Source: Pandoraea anapnoica (GTDB taxonomy: Bacteria; Pseudomonadota; Gammaproteobacteria; Burkholderiales; Burkholderiaceae). Taken from it: a DNA stretch of 64,000 nt. The stretch spans positions 186,001 to 250,000 of the forward strand of contig NZ_CABPSP010000004.1 in NCBI RefSeq assembly GCF_902459765.1. The letters run 5' to 3'. A model generated the notes under the pieces. That model was given only the letters and a program-made list of their open reading frames with translations. It was not told the DNA's origin and made no database searches. Shown here one piece after another: positions 19,613 to 29,751 of this stretch; positions within the stretch are counted from its first letter, which is position 1, and each line of letters begins with the position of its first letter. Position numbers and translations under genes: made by a program.

Positions 19613-20119
19613 ATGACGAAATTCGGAGGGGTCGACGGCATCGTCAAGGTCAAGCACAATCGGGGACTTCCTACCCGAATAACATTGCCGATGTTTCGAA
19701 CTTCAGCGCTTGCCTTTCTTCTCTGCGTCGCATCATTTGCTGGCAACTCGAGCAATGCACTGGCGATTGATCAATCCGAGAAACATTCCGGGCCGGCCGT
19801 TATGGTTCATTTTGATTACTACCGAACGGACTACGCAACCCTTAGGAAGCTTGAGGCACGGCTTGGGGAAGCGATCAGACGTGCCATGGTAGGGGAACTG
19901 AGCGAAAGCGAATTACACCTCGATGGCAATGATGGCTATCTATACATGTACGGCCCTGATCCCGACCGACTGTATGACGTGGCTCGACCGATTTTGCGAG
20001 CCAATAGGTTGACAGCCAACGCGGAAGTTACGAAGTGGCGCGGAACGCACACGGAGACCGTTTTGCTTTCGCCGGGTAAGGCCGACCTTCCGTCCAGTGG
20101 CGCAAAGATAGGGCCGTGA
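19613..20119 (+). CDS. secreted hypothetical protein
   Basis: I do not recognise this 168-residue protein. A strong GGGAGG site precedes the ATG at 19613. A typical Sec signal peptide begins only at an internal Met (MFRTSALAFLLCVASFAG, near residue 27), ending around NALA; either the true start is 19691 or the signal has an unusual leader. The mature part of about 115 residues is polar with alternating helix and strand (YYRTDYATLRKLEARLGEAIRR, DGYLYMYGPDPDRLYDVARPIL), suggesting a small alpha/beta periplasmic domain. No partner gene is adjacent. Confidence 0.6.
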   Translation: MTKFGGVDGIVKVKHNRGLPTRITLPMFRTSALAFLLCVASFAGNSSNALAIDQSEKHSGPAVMVHFDYYRTDYATLRKLEARLGEAIRRAMVGELSESELHLDGNDGYLYMYGPDPDRLYDVARPILRANRLTANAEVTKWRGTHTETVLLSPGKADLPSSGAKIGP

Positions 20120-20379
20120 CGAAAAGAGTTGAACCTCCGACCACCTGTATCCCATGCATTGCTTCAATCACGCAAAAATTCTGCGCTATGAAGTTGGCGG
20201 ACACAAAGCAGGGTGCTCGCAACCACCTTGAAAAATTAATAAAATCAATGCCTTAAATATTTTGCGACGGCATCGACACCCTAATTTTTGTCCATCAATG
20301 TGGACAACATTTTAGTGCGCCCATCTGCTTGCCAGAAAGCCCGCCGAGCAGCCCCACCGCGCCGTCACCAACGACAACG

Positions 20380-20555
20380 GCTGTTGCGCCAGTCGTGCCG
20401 ATTCCGGGCACCACCAAGCTGGCCCATCTGAACGAGAACCTGCGCACCGCCGAGGTGACGCTGACCCCGGCCGAAGTGCAGGAGCTGGAGGCCGCCGTCT
20501 CTAAGATTCAGATCGGGTGTGACAGGTATCCGGCGGCGCAGCAAAGCTACACCTG
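20380..20555 (+). pseudogene. aldo/keto reductase C-terminal remnant
   Basis: The frame reads VVPIPGTTKLAHLNENL and LTPAEVQELEAAVSKIQI, then DRYPAAQ. This is the NADP-binding C-terminal end of an aldo/keto reductase. The upstream part is Pro/Thr-rich and unrelated, with no start or catalytic Tyr/Lys/His region. The 3' end touches the stop of the cyclic glucan synthase gene on the other strand. The remaining gene-free DNA at 20120-20380 shows nothing else. Confidence 0.7.
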
Positions 20556-23500
20556 CGGAAGAAGACTGACCTGCACTCGGTGAGTACGTCCGTCGTCGAC
20601 CAGCGGTATGTCTGGATCGTTGCCTTCCAAAAGTTGCCCATCGACAGTGACGGATGCGTGGCCTTGACTCTGGCCATGCGGATTGGTCACAGAAATGAGA
20701 TAACGGGATTCGCCAAATTGGTAGCTAAAGCGATACCCGCGCCACTCATGCGGAATGCACGGTGCAATGCGCAGTGCGTTGCCGCGCTTGTCCAGCCCCA
20801 GAATGGACTCCACGGTACCGCGATGCATCCACCCCGCAGCGCCGGTGTACCAGGTCCAACCACCTCGACGCACGTGCGTTGGGGAGGCGTAAATGTCCCC
20901 GGCCATAACGTAAGGCTCCACCTTGTAGGCATGCACACCGGCGCGCGTGTCGGCATGATTGATGGGGTTGAGCATCTTGAGCATGTCGCCGGCACGGTTC
21001 CCGTCGCCAATTTTCGCGTATGCGATCATGCACCAGGTGGCGGCATGCGTGTATTGCCCGCCGTTTTCCCGAATGCCGGGCAGGTATCCCTTGATGTACC
21101 CGGGATCTCGCGCCATCTTGTCGAACGGTGGTGTCAATAGCAGGATGAGGTCGTCGCCCGGGCGTACCAGATAGTGCTCGACAGATTCCATCGCCCGACG
21201 CTGCCGGTCTACATCTCCCGCCCCGGAAATCACACTCCAGCTCTGAGCAATCGAATCGATACGACACTCCGCATCGCCCGCCGTGCCGAGCGGTGTTCCG
21301 TCATCGAAGTAGGCTCGCAGGTACCATGCGCCATCCCAGGCGCCATTGTTTAGCGCGGCATGCAAACGCTCAGCGTGCGCCCGCCATCGCGCTGCAGCGT
21401 CGACCTCTCCGCGCGTCTGCGCCAAATCGGCGAAGGGCAACGCGGTGGCATGCAGGAACCAGCCAAGCCAGATGCTTTCGCCTTTGCCTTCCATCCCGAC
21501 GCGATTCAGACCGTCGTTCCAGTCGCCCCCGCCGATGAGCGGCAGGCCGTGAGTGCCTGTTGCGAGACTGCAATCGATGGCCCGCTGGCAATGCTCGAAC
21601 AGGGTTCCGCTCTGCGCTGTGACTGTCGGCACGTAATACGCATTCTCTTCGGTGTCGGGGACAGGGCGTCCCTCCAGATAGGGCACTGGCTCATCGAGGA
21701 TCTTCGCGTCACCCGTCACTCTGACGTAATGATTGACCGAGTACGGTAGCCAAAGCCTGTCGTCCGAGATATGGGTGCGCACGCCACGACCTGAGGGCGG
21801 ATGCCACCAATGCTGCACATCCCCCTCGACAAATTGCCTTGCGGCCGCCTGGAGCAAATGCGCCCGGGCAAGATCGGGGCGCGCATGGCACAGCGCCATG
21901 CAATCCTGCAGTTGATCGCGAAATCCGAACCCGCCGCTCGCCTGATAGAACGCGGCACGCGCCCACATGCGGCAAGACAGCACCTGATAGAGCAGCCAAC
22001 CGTTAAGCATCAGATCGGTCGCCCGGTCCGGTGTCTCGACCTGAAGCTGCGTGAGAATCGCACGCCATTCCGATTTGACTGTTGCCAAGACCGTGGCTGA
22101 CGATGTCCCACGGTAGCGTTGAATGTATCTCCTTGCCGCGTCACGGTCGTTCGCCTGCCCAAGAAGAAGCGTCAGTTCGACGCGTTCGCCGGGGGCCAAT
22201 GTGATGTGCGTGAGTAGCACGCCGCAAGGATCCATGCCCGCGCCCGTCGCATTGCTGAGCGCCGCATCGGATATCAGCCCGGCAGGACGGGCGAGATCGC
22301 CGTTGCGTCCGATGAATTCTGTGCGGTCGCCGGTCCAACTGGACTGCTTGCCCAGCCAGTCCAGAAAGGCGATGCGCTCACTGAATTCACCGTTCCATGC
22401 GTTGGTGGCGAACATTGCCCCCGTGACGGAATCGATCTCCGAGACGACAAACGGCGCATTGCGGGCACGTCCGGCACCTAGCACCCATTCGACGTATGCT
22501 GCAGCAGAGAGTCTGCGCGGGCGCTTTGAACGGTTTTCGATGGTGAGTACGGAGAGCTTGACAGGGTCGTGCCAACTCACGAATTGCACGAGTTCGGTCT
22601 TGATGCCATACACGGCATGTTCGAAACGACTGTATCCAAAACCGTGAGAAGCAATATAGCGGGTGTTCTCCAGACGGATTGGAGATGCGGTCGGGCTCCA
22701 GAGATGCCCGGTTTCGTCGTCGCGCAAAAAGAACGCCTCACTGCACGGATCGACGACCGGATCGTTCGACCATGGCGTCAGTTGATTGGCTTGGCTATTG
22801 GTCGACCAGGTGTAGCCGCCTCCTGACTCGGAGACTTGAAATCCAAATTCCGGATTGGCGATGACGTTCAGCCATGGCGCGGGTGTGCGCTGGCCCGGAC
22901 CGAGTACCGTCACGTACTCACGCCCCTGCTCGGCAAACCCACCCAGCCCGTTGAAATACTCAAGCGCAGGGGCGGGCAACGGCATGTCAGCGAGGTCATC
23001 GTCACGCGTTGTGCGCGTTCGGCCGATATTCAACGGCTCGTGGATAATCCTACGGCCCATGCGCACGACTTGTTCTTCGAGGCTGCCTTGTCTCGCCCCC
23101 GCGAGTACGACACGGGCGGCAGTTAGCAACAATGTCATTTCCGCTGCCTCCAGGCCGTCGGCGCGAATGACGGAAATGCTGCCACGGCCGTCGTTAGGCC
23201 CGGATGTGACCTGTGTGCCGCTGACCATCGTCTGAAGCGAGACTTGCAGATCCTCGATATAAGACACCTTGCGTTCATTAAGAATCACGAGGTCGACCGG
23301 AACGCCTTTGCCTTGCCAGTATTCGTGGGCACGCAGCAACTGTCTGACAATGTCGCGGTCGTCCTGATCGTCCACCCGGACCAGTACGATGGGCAGGTCT
23401 CCGGAAATGCCAAATCGCCATAGCGATGGCGCACTGAGCGTGTTGCGTTTGAGCACCTCGACGGCTGCACGCATAGCGGCGTCCACATAGAGCACCCGGT

Positions 23501-26500
23501 TGGCGATGAACTGAAAGAGCTGTGCGTCATCGGCGGTGATACCCAGATAGTGCAGATTGACCTGTCCCTGAGTCCACGCCAATGTCGAGATGCGTTGGAA
23601 GCTTGCCGGGTCGTGATATTTGTCGGTGAGATCGAGCAATGCCTCACGGCTTGGCGCCACCATCGTAGAAAACACCAGATGCTCGGTCCCACCGGGAGCA
23701 ACGATAATGCGCGTGCGCAGGCTGAAGATCGGATCCAGTACCGGGCCTACCGTATTCGACAGCGGACGGCCGTCCATCACCGCCAACGGGTCGCGAATCG
23801 TTCGCCCCCGTGTGATGAAACGTGCCCGATCCGTCTCATAGCCCACGTTGCCGCCATGCGGTGAGCGCGCCAGCACATGCGCCGCCCACAAGGGCGTATC
23901 CGTGCCACCGCGAGGGCGGCGCATGGCGAGCAGACCCTGCACTTCCGGCAGGTATTCGGTCTGGACGAACAGATTGGAAAACGCAGGGTGCGCCGTGTCG
24001 CTCGCCATCGGCGCCAGCACGACTTCGGCGTAGGAAGTGACCTCAATTTCGCGCGTCAGCGCGCCCTCATTGGTGATGGACAGGCGACGGACTTCGGCGT
24101 TGTCTTCGGGCGACACTATGATTTCCAGTGTCGAGACAAGCGAGCCTTCCTGCCGGACGATGCTTGCACGATCCTCCGAGAACGCCACGTCGTAGGCGTC
24201 TGGCTCGGTGTCGACAGGCTGGAAGGTCGCGGACCAGACAGCGTCATTTGCCGTATCCCGCAGAAACAGATAGCTGCCCCAGAGGTCGCACGTGAGGTCC
24301 TCGCGCCAGCGGGTCACGGCAGCGTTGCCGCATAGGCTGTATCCAGACCCGGCGGCAGTGATCATGACGGAATATTCGCCGTTCGATAGCAAGTGCGTGG
24401 CGGGAGGGGTCTGACCTGCGGAATAGAATCGCCGCATGACCGGCACAATCGCCTCGACACCCGTTGGCGTGTCCGCGATGTCGGGCGCGAGATCCACCGC
24501 GCTGATTTCGCGCGGGTTCGCCTCATGCAAGAGCAAATCAGCGGCCCTCACGACGGGCTGACGATGGAAGCGTTGCCGCATGACGTCGCCGAACAGCACG
24601 TTTGTCAACGCGACCAGCGACATGCCCTGATGATGGGCCATGTAGGTGCGAACCGGAACGGCGTTACAGTTTTTCGGTAGCCGCGAAGCGGTGTAGTCAA
24701 TGGCGTCGTAATAACCGAAGACACCGCGAGCGCCAACACCATCGAGCCGCTTCAGGTTGGCCACGGCGTGCGGCAAGTCGTACATTGCGGCGAGCACCGT
24801 AGCGTAGGGCGCGATCACGAGAGACCGCGCCAGCCCACGCTTCAATGCCAACTCGGGTACCCCGAAATCCGAGTATTGATAAGTCAGCGCGCGGTCGCGT
24901 ATGTTGCAGGCTGACTCGGAGATGCCCCATGGCACATTCCGCGCCTTCCCATAGGCAATCTGACTTGCCACGGCAAGCTCGCACGTTGAATCCAGCAGGC
25001 TTCTATGCGGATAGTCCATCACGAGCGACGGCATCAGGTACTCGAACATCGAACCGGACCATGACATCAACACCGCGGCCTTGCCGTAAGGCGTCATGAT
25101 GCGCCCGAGCCGGAACCAGTGCGTTGCCGGCACATCGCCCTTGGCAATGGCGATGAAGCTTGTCAAGCGAGCTTCGGATGCGAGTAGATCGTAGTATGAG
25201 TTGTCCAGTTCGGCGTCTGCCACTCGATAGCCGATCGAGAACAAGCGTCTGTCGGCCGCGTACAGGAAGCGGAAATCCATCTCGTCGAACAACCGGCGCG
25301 CCAATGTCGCAACGGCTTCGAACCGTTTCACGATGTCCGGGCCAGGCAAAGGTGACAGTGTGAAGTAATGAAGCGATTCGCCCTCAGGCGACACGTCCGG
25401 CGCAAGGTCACGCACGTGACTCTTCACGTCGCTACGGATTGCGCCGACCCAGTAGAGCACTTCGCTATGCGCCGCGTCACCGCGTTCGTTCACGAATGTC
25501 TGAGCGAGATCGAGTAGGGTGGTCACAAGCTGGTCGATCGCATTCCAGCGCCGGCGCCAGCCTTCGGATGCGTCAGCGATGACATCGACCGGTTTGGACG
25601 GTGCCGGCTGGAGGAGCATGAGTTCCAGCGCATCGAGTTCTTCGTACAGGTGAGTGCGATTCACCGTAAGCGTTCTCCGGTCGTCGCTCTCGTGGGCGAT
25701 GGCGTCGCGCAGCAGGGCGACCGTGTCGAGAATTCCATCGAGTTGCGCGCGGGAAAATACCGGCTCAAGGGGAATGTCTTCGCATGCGCTCGCGACGACG
25801 AGCAGATGGCCGGCCAAATTGCCGCTGTCGACGCTCGACACATATTGCGGGGCCAGCGCGCTGAGGTCGCGGGTGTCGTACCAGTTGAAAAAATGCCCCT
25901 GGTAGCGCGCAAGCGTCGACATCGTGCCAAGGGTTCGCTCCAGGCGCTCTAGCGTCTCCGTCACGCCAATCCAGCCGAAGTCGCGCGCAGACAGCGCCGA
26001 CAGCAGATAGAGGCCGAAGTTGGTGGGTGAACTTCGATGCGCCACCACGGGGCGCGGGTCTTCCTGGAAGTTGTCAGGCGGGAGCTGATGATTGTCGTCG
26101 TCGACAAAGGTGGAAAAAAAGCGCCAGATACGCCGGCCAGCCATTCGCAGGGCGGGGTTATCCTCCGTGAGGACGAGGGACGGGCGCGTGGGGGCCGGCC
26201 GGCGGCTGATCCATTGGGCGACAAACGGAGAGAGACTCCAGAGGATCAGAAAAGGGGCCGCCCACGGGAGGCTTGCAGGTCTGAGCCATGCAACGATAGC
26301 CGTGCACAGCGCCGTGAGCGTGATGGCGCCGCGAAACGACCAGAGAAAGTTGCCCACCGAGCGTCCGGTGTGCAGCTTGACCTGTGCCGCCGTCACCCAC
26401 TCGAGCAATCGGCGTCGCGAGACGGTCAGCCTGAACAGCGTGCGTGCGATGGCGTCGATGGCGAGCCACGCGTGGTTGGCCAACATCGAGGCCACGATCA

Positions 26501-29180
26501 AGGTTCGCTCGACGCCGCTGCACATGTCGCGGCCAACCGCGCGCCAGTGGCTCGGCATCGAAATGCCGGTCTGTGACGGGATCAGGCCTGTCGCTATCAG
26601 AAATAGCGCTGGGGCGGAAATCGCAAGCACCACCAGTGCCGACCAGATCCCGACAGGCGCCTGCGCGACTGTCCACGCGCACAGCAGCGTGGCCAGCGCC
26701 GCGGGCGCGGTAATGGAGCGGCGCAAATTGTCGAGCATCTTCCACCGCGCTGCGGCCGGAGTCGCACCGCCGCGCTTGCCGACGATCCATGGCAAAAGCT
26801 GCCAGTCGCCCCGGATCCACCGGTGCAGCCGCGCAGCAGCCACCTGAGCATGGGACGGGAAGTCCTCGAACAGCTCGATATCGGTGACCAATCCACATCG
26901 GGCGAAATTGCCTTCGAAAAGGTCATGACTGAGAATCGTGTTCTCCGGAATTCGCCCCGCAAGCGAGGACTCGAAAGCGTCGACGTCGTACAGGCCTTTG
27001 CCAACGTAGCTGCCCTCGCCAAGTAAATCCTGATATACGTCGGACACGGCGCCGGCATAGGGGTCGATGCCATAGCGCCCTGAGAACAGACGTGAATAAA
27101 TGGTTCCTTCGCTCATCGTGGGCAATGTTGGCGTGATGCGCGGTTGGAGGATGCCGTAGCCGGCAACCACACGCCGAGAGCCCGGATCGATGTAAGGACG
27201 GTTCAGTGGGTGCGCCGCAGTGCCGACGAGCTGCCGCACGGCGTCAATCGGCAGACGCGTGTCGCTGTCGAGCGTGATGACGTACCGCACGCCGGGAGGT
27301 GCCCATGGCGCGTGTGCGTCAATCGTCATGAACGAGGTGTCGGTGGCACCTCGAAGCAACCGGTTGAACTCGTGGAGTTTGCCTCGTTTGCGCTCCCATG
27401 CCAGCCATTTGCGCTGCGTTTCATTCCAAAGCCGCCTGCGATGGAACAGGAAGAAGCGGGGCGTGTTGGAGGTCCCCTCTGCATAGCGGGAATTCAGTGC
27501 CGCGATGCGGGCACTGGCGGCGGCCAGCAGTGGCATGTCGCTTTCGATGTGTTCCTCATCGGCATCCCGCCAATCGGAGAGCAGAGCAAACCGGACATCA
27601 CCCTTGGGATTCGCCAGATAATGCACTTCCAACTGAGCGACCTGTGCAGCAATGTCCGCCTCGTTCGTCAGCATCATCGGCACGACAACGAAGGTGCTGA
27701 GTTCACGCGTAATACCGTCGGCCAGTTCAAGGCGCGGCAAATGACGCGGAGGAATCAATCGGGTCAATGTGCGTTCGATGAGCAGAACGGCAAGTTCCGA
27801 TGCTGGGAACTGACCGCATACAGCCAATAGCACCAGACCGGCGACGCTCACCCCCGCGATGGCGCTGAGCCAAAGGGGAACAGCCAGGATCAGGCCACTC
27901 AGCAGACAAACGCCCAGAATGTAGGCCGCGGCGCGATGATGGGCGTCATGCAGGCGCCAGCGTTGGGTGATCGGCACACGATAGGCGATCTCGCGCTCAA
28001 AGGCACCACGGCCGGAAGATAGAAGATAGTAGCCCGGGTCTGTGCGACGCGGCATGTCTTCGGCGTCAGTCGCATCGCCCGTGCCCGCCGCCGCAGCCGC
28101 CGCTCGGAGGTTCAGCGCCTGCGTGACCTCAAGCTCCGACAACCGGGATCTCGCCGCCAATTTCTCGATCTCGTGCCGGTAGCCGTCTCGAGTCGCAAAG
28201 TCCATTTCCGCGTACCCGGCGTTTTGGCGCAGATACGCGTCGACCAGGCTGACTTCCTCGAATAGCGGCTGCCAATCGAATGCCCGCATGTCGCGCAGAC
28301 TAGTGATGACATTGCGCACGCTCATGTTGGCCGCCGCCTGACTGGCGTGTTCGGCCTGTACGACTTCGTCGGCCGATTGCCCTTGCTGTGCCAGTTGGTC
28401 GCTCAGCCATTGCAGAGACCTGTCCTGATAGCGCAGGCGCTGGATCAACTGGACCGTAAACGCCGGCTCGAACGGCTCGACGACGGCTGCAGCGGCCTTC
28501 GGTGCATCATCGGCAGCGGGGGACGCAGACGCCTTATGCGCGAGCAGATCGTCCGCATATCGGTCAGCGGCCTGACGATTCACCTGAGCTCGCGTGACTT
28601 GCGCGCACAGGCGCCGGAGATTCTCGATCATCACGGCGCGCAGGGTGAGCGGCATGGCCCAGAGTTCCGCCATGCTTAGCGGTTCGACCTTCTGATAGGC
28701 GAGCAAAAAGCACGTGAGTAGTGCAGGATCGAAACGACTGTCTGTGTGCGCCACGAAGGCCCAGAGCACGCCATAGATACGCGGCAGGCCACGCAGTGGG
28801 CCATTTAGCAGCCGTGGCAACGATCGGAAAGACTTCGTGTTCAGGTCGTGCCGGACTTCTCTGAACTGGTCGGAGACGGTGCGGAAGTTGTCCAGCAACC
28901 ACTCCGCAGCCGGGGTGATCGAGCGACGCTGCAAGGTCGCGTGCGCCGTTGCGTCATAGCACTTGCGCAATACGCGCTCGTTGTCGGCCGCGCGTGAGGT
29001 CAGGGCTCGGGTGCGGGGCGGATGAACGGCGATTTGCTGCGCACGCGCCAGACTGAGCGCATGCTGCTCCAGCCGGTCGCGGCTGAACAACTCAGCCCGA
29101 ATCGGGGTTTCCGGAGGCCCGAAGTCGCTCTTCCCCCGGGAAGTTCCGACAAAGTAGTCCATTCCTGGCGGTTTCCACAT
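20547..29180 (-). CDS. cyclic beta-1,2-glucan synthase-like (GT84 and GH94), 2877 residues
   Basis: This giant inner-membrane enzyme has the architecture of cyclic beta-1,2-glucan synthase (NdvB/Cgs). There are membrane segments near 410-465, a glycosyltransferase core with the DSDTRLP metal motif near 635 and RWIRGDWQLLPW near 790, and further membrane segments near 840-1000. Long glycoside-phosphorylase repeats follow and end in a GH94 domain with GGDWNDGLNRVG near 2550 (general-acid Asp) and a beta-sandwich C-terminus. It polymerises UDP-glucose into linear beta-1,2-glucan and cyclises it; the product is periplasmic. The start at 29180 has a GGAG site about 9 bases upstream. It is monocistronic and followed closely by the small HicB-like gene upstream on the same strand. 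No ndvA-type exporter is visible. Products other than the cyclic glucan remain possible. Confidence 0.88.
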   Translation of the reverse strand: MWKPPGMDYFVGTSRGKSDFGPPETPIRAELFSRDRLEQHALSLARAQQIAVHPPRTRALTSRAADNERVLRKCYDATAHATLQRRSITPAAEWLLDNFRTVSDQFREVRHDLNTKSFRSLPRLLNGPLRGLPRIYGVLWAFVAHTDSRFDPALLTCFLLAYQKVEPLSMAELWAMPLTLRAVMIENLRRLCAQVTRAQVNRQAADRYADDLLAHKASASPAADDAPKAAAAVVEPFEPAFTVQLIQRLRYQDRSLQWLSDQLAQQGQSADEVVQAEHASQAAANMSVRNVITSLRDMRAFDWQPLFEEVSLVDAYLRQNAGYAEMDFATRDGYRHEIEKLAARSRLSELEVTQALNLRAAAAAAGTGDATDAEDMPRRTDPGYYLLSSGRGAFEREIAYRVPITQRWRLHDAHHRAAAYILGVCLLSGLILAVPLWLSAIAGVSVAGLVLLAVCGQFPASELAVLLIERTLTRLIPPRHLPRLELADGITRELSTFVVVPMMLTNEADIAAQVAQLEVHYLANPKGDVRFALLSDWRDADEEHIESDMPLLAAASARIAALNSRYAEGTSNTPRFFLFHRRRLWNETQRKWLAWERKRGKLHEFNRLLRGATDTSFMTIDAHAPWAPPGVRYVITLDSDTRLPIDAVRQLVGTAAHPLNRPYIDPGSRRVVAGYGILQPRITPTLPTMSEGTIYSRLFSGRYGIDPYAGAVSDVYQDLLGEGSYVGKGLYDVDAFESSLAGRIPENTILSHDLFEGNFARCGLVTDIELFEDFPSHAQVAAARLHRWIRGDWQLLPWIVGKRGGATPAAARWKMLDNLRRSITAPAALATLLCAWTVAQAPVGIWSALVVLAISAPALFLIATGLIPSQTGISMPSHWRAVGRDMCSGVERTLIVASMLANHAWLAIDAIARTLFRLTVSRRRLLEWVTAAQVKLHTGRSVGNFLWSFRGAITLTALCTAIVAWLRPASLPWAAPFLILWSLSPFVAQWISRRPAPTRPSLVLTEDNPALRMAGRRIWRFFSTFVDDDNHQLPPDNFQEDPRPVVAHRSSPTNFGLYLLSALSARDFGWIGVTETLERLERTLGTMSTLARYQGHFFNWYDTRDLSALAPQYVSSVDSGNLAGHLLVVASACEDIPLEPVFSRAQLDGILDTVALLRDAIAHESDDRRTLTVNRTHLYEELDALELMLLQPAPSKPVDVIADASEGWRRRWNAIDQLVTTLLDLAQTFVNERGDAAHSEVLYWVGAIRSDVKSHVRDLAPDVSPEGESLHYFTLSPLPGPDIVKRFEAVATLARRLFDEMDFRFLYAADRRLFSIGYRVADAELDNSYYDLLASEARLTSFIAIAKGDVPATHWFRLGRIMTPYGKAAVLMSWSGSMFEYLMPSLVMDYPHRSLLDSTCELAVASQIAYGKARNVPWGISESACNIRDRALTYQYSDFGVPELALKRGLARSLVIAPYATVLAAMYDLPHAVANLKRLDGVGARGVFGYYDAIDYTASRLPKNCNAVPVRTYMAHHQGMSLVALTNVLFGDVMRQRFHRQPVVRAADLLLHEANPREISAVDLAPDIADTPTGVEAIVPVMRRFYSAGQTPPATHLLSNGEYSVMITAAGSGYSLCGNAAVTRWREDLTCDLWGSYLFLRDTANDAVWSATFQPVDTEPDAYDVAFSEDRASIVRQEGSLVSTLEIIVSPEDNAEVRRLSITNEGALTREIEVTSYAEVVLAPMASDTAHPAFSNLFVQTEYLPEVQGLLAMRRPRGGTDTPLWAAHVLARSPHGGNVGYETDRARFITRGRTIRDPLAVMDGRPLSNTVGPVLDPIFSLRTRIIVAPGGTEHLVFSTMVAPSREALLDLTDKYHDPASFQRISTLAWTQGQVNLHYLGITADDAQLFQFIANRVLYVDAAMRAAVEVLKRNTLSAPSLWRFGISGDLPIVLVRVDDQDDRDIVRQLLRAHEYWQGKGVPVDLVILNERKVSYIEDLQVSLQTMVSGTQVTSGPNDGRGSISVIRADGLEAAEMTLLLTAARVVLAGARQGSLEEQVVRMGRRIIHEPLNIGRTRTTRDDDLADMPLPAPALEYFNGLGGFAEQGREYVTVLGPGQRTPAPWLNVIANPEFGFQVSESGGGYTWSTNSQANQLTPWSNDPVVDPCSEAFFLRDDETGHLWSPTASPIRLENTRYIASHGFGYSRFEHAVYGIKTELVQFVSWHDPVKLSVLTIENRSKRPRRLSAAAYVEWVLGAGRARNAPFVVSEIDSVTGAMFATNAWNGEFSERIAFLDWLGKQSSWTGDRTEFIGRNGDLARPAGLISDAALSNATGAGMDPCGVLLTHITLAPGERVELTLLLGQANDRDAARRYIQRYRGTSSATVLATVKSEWRAILTQLQVETPDRATDLMLNGWLLYQVLSCRMWARAAFYQASGGFGFRDQLQDCMALCHARPDLARAHLLQAAARQFVEGDVQHWWHPPSGRGVRTHISDDRLWLPYSVNHYVRVTGDAKILDEPVPYLEGRPVPDTEENAYYVPTVTAQSGTLFEHCQRAIDCSLATGTHGLPLIGGGDWNDGLNRVGMEGKGESIWLGWFLHATALPFADLAQTRGEVDAAARWRAHAERLHAALNNGAWDGAWYLRAYFDDGTPLGTAGDAECRIDSIAQSWSVISGAGDVDRQRRAMESVEHYLVRPGDDLILLLTPPFDKMARDPGYIKGYLPGIRENGGQYTHAATWCMIAYAKIGDGNRAGDMLKMLNPINHADTRAGVHAYKVEPYVMAGDIYASPTHVRRGGWTWYTGAAGWMHRGTVESILGLDKRGNALRIAPCIPHEWRGYRFSYQFGESRYLISVTNPHGQSQGHASVTVDGQLLEGNDPDIPLVDDGRTHRVQVSLLPQV

Positions 29181-29207
29181 ACCGATGTCTCCGGCGTTGC
29201 ACGGCGA

Positions 29208-29540
29208 TCAGGAGAACACGGGGTGTTTGTCATCCAGACCGACGACCTCGTCGTAAATGTGGTCTCGCGTGCGCGGGTCGAAGTGCTGCCAGATTCGAGC
29301 AAGCCAGTATTTCACCTTGCGCTGGGAAACGTCGCGCCCGCTCACCGGCACGGCCGGGAATTGGACATTCTCACCGACCAGCTTTCCCTGCAGGTACTCG
29401 TGGGCGTTGGCTCTGACATATTCTTTGGCTTTCATCAGATCTGTGGCGCTGGAGGAAAACGACAGATCCAGACACGTCAATGTCCAGACTGCGTCCTGAC
29501 GTTCTCCGTAGACATGAAGCAGTATCCGTTCCTTTCTCAT
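29208..29540 (-). CDS. small HicB-like fold protein of unknown function
   Basis: This 110-residue protein starts at the ATG at 29540, which has a GAGGAG site; open frame further upstream is not credible. The first 60 residues (RILLHVYGERQDAVWTLTCL, then a helix with DLMKAKEYVRANAHEYLQG) resemble the partial RNase-H fold of HicB-type antitoxins. There is no HicA toxin gene beside it and no DNA-binding tail, so I do not call it an antitoxin. It lies 27 bp upstream of the glucan synthase start on the same strand and may be co-transcribed with it. Confidence 0.6.
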   Translation of the reverse strand: MRKERILLHVYGERQDAVWTLTCLDLSFSSSATDLMKAKEYVRANAHEYLQGKLVGENVQFPAVPVSGRDVSQRKVKYWLARIWQHFDPRTRDHIYDEVVGLDDKHPVFS

Positions 29541-29611
29541 GATCGACTCCTCTTCGCACATGCGCGGCATATGCCTCGAATGATGGTCGCGGCTTTTCCC
29601 GAGCGCGTCGG

Positions 29612-29628
29612 TTCGATACCGAACGGAC
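29612..29628. promoter_or_regulatory. island motif GTCCG-ATAC-CGAAC, copy 1
   Basis: Reads TTCGATACCGAACGGAC; with the preceding G it is a perfect GTTCG-ATAC-CGAAC inverted repeat. It lies between the HicB-like gene and the divergent PRC-barrel gene, 72 and 124 bp from their starts. Confidence 0.6.
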
Positions 29629-29751
29629 GCGCTGGAAACTTTGACGTAGGGTGAAGGCGACTTCGGCAACCGATCCTCTCCATCGCGTGGCGTTTGCGTG
29701 CGTGCGGAGGCCGGACGCCGTCATTGACAGGCGATTCACGGGAGATTTGCC

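Noticed and set aside
26092-26847. Long plus-strand frames within the glucan synthase
   Set aside because: Shadows of a well-supported 2877-codon gene on the other strand.
29208-29540. HicAB toxin-antitoxin pair
   Set aside because: No HicA-like toxin frame is adjacent and the HicB-like protein lacks a DNA-binding domain.
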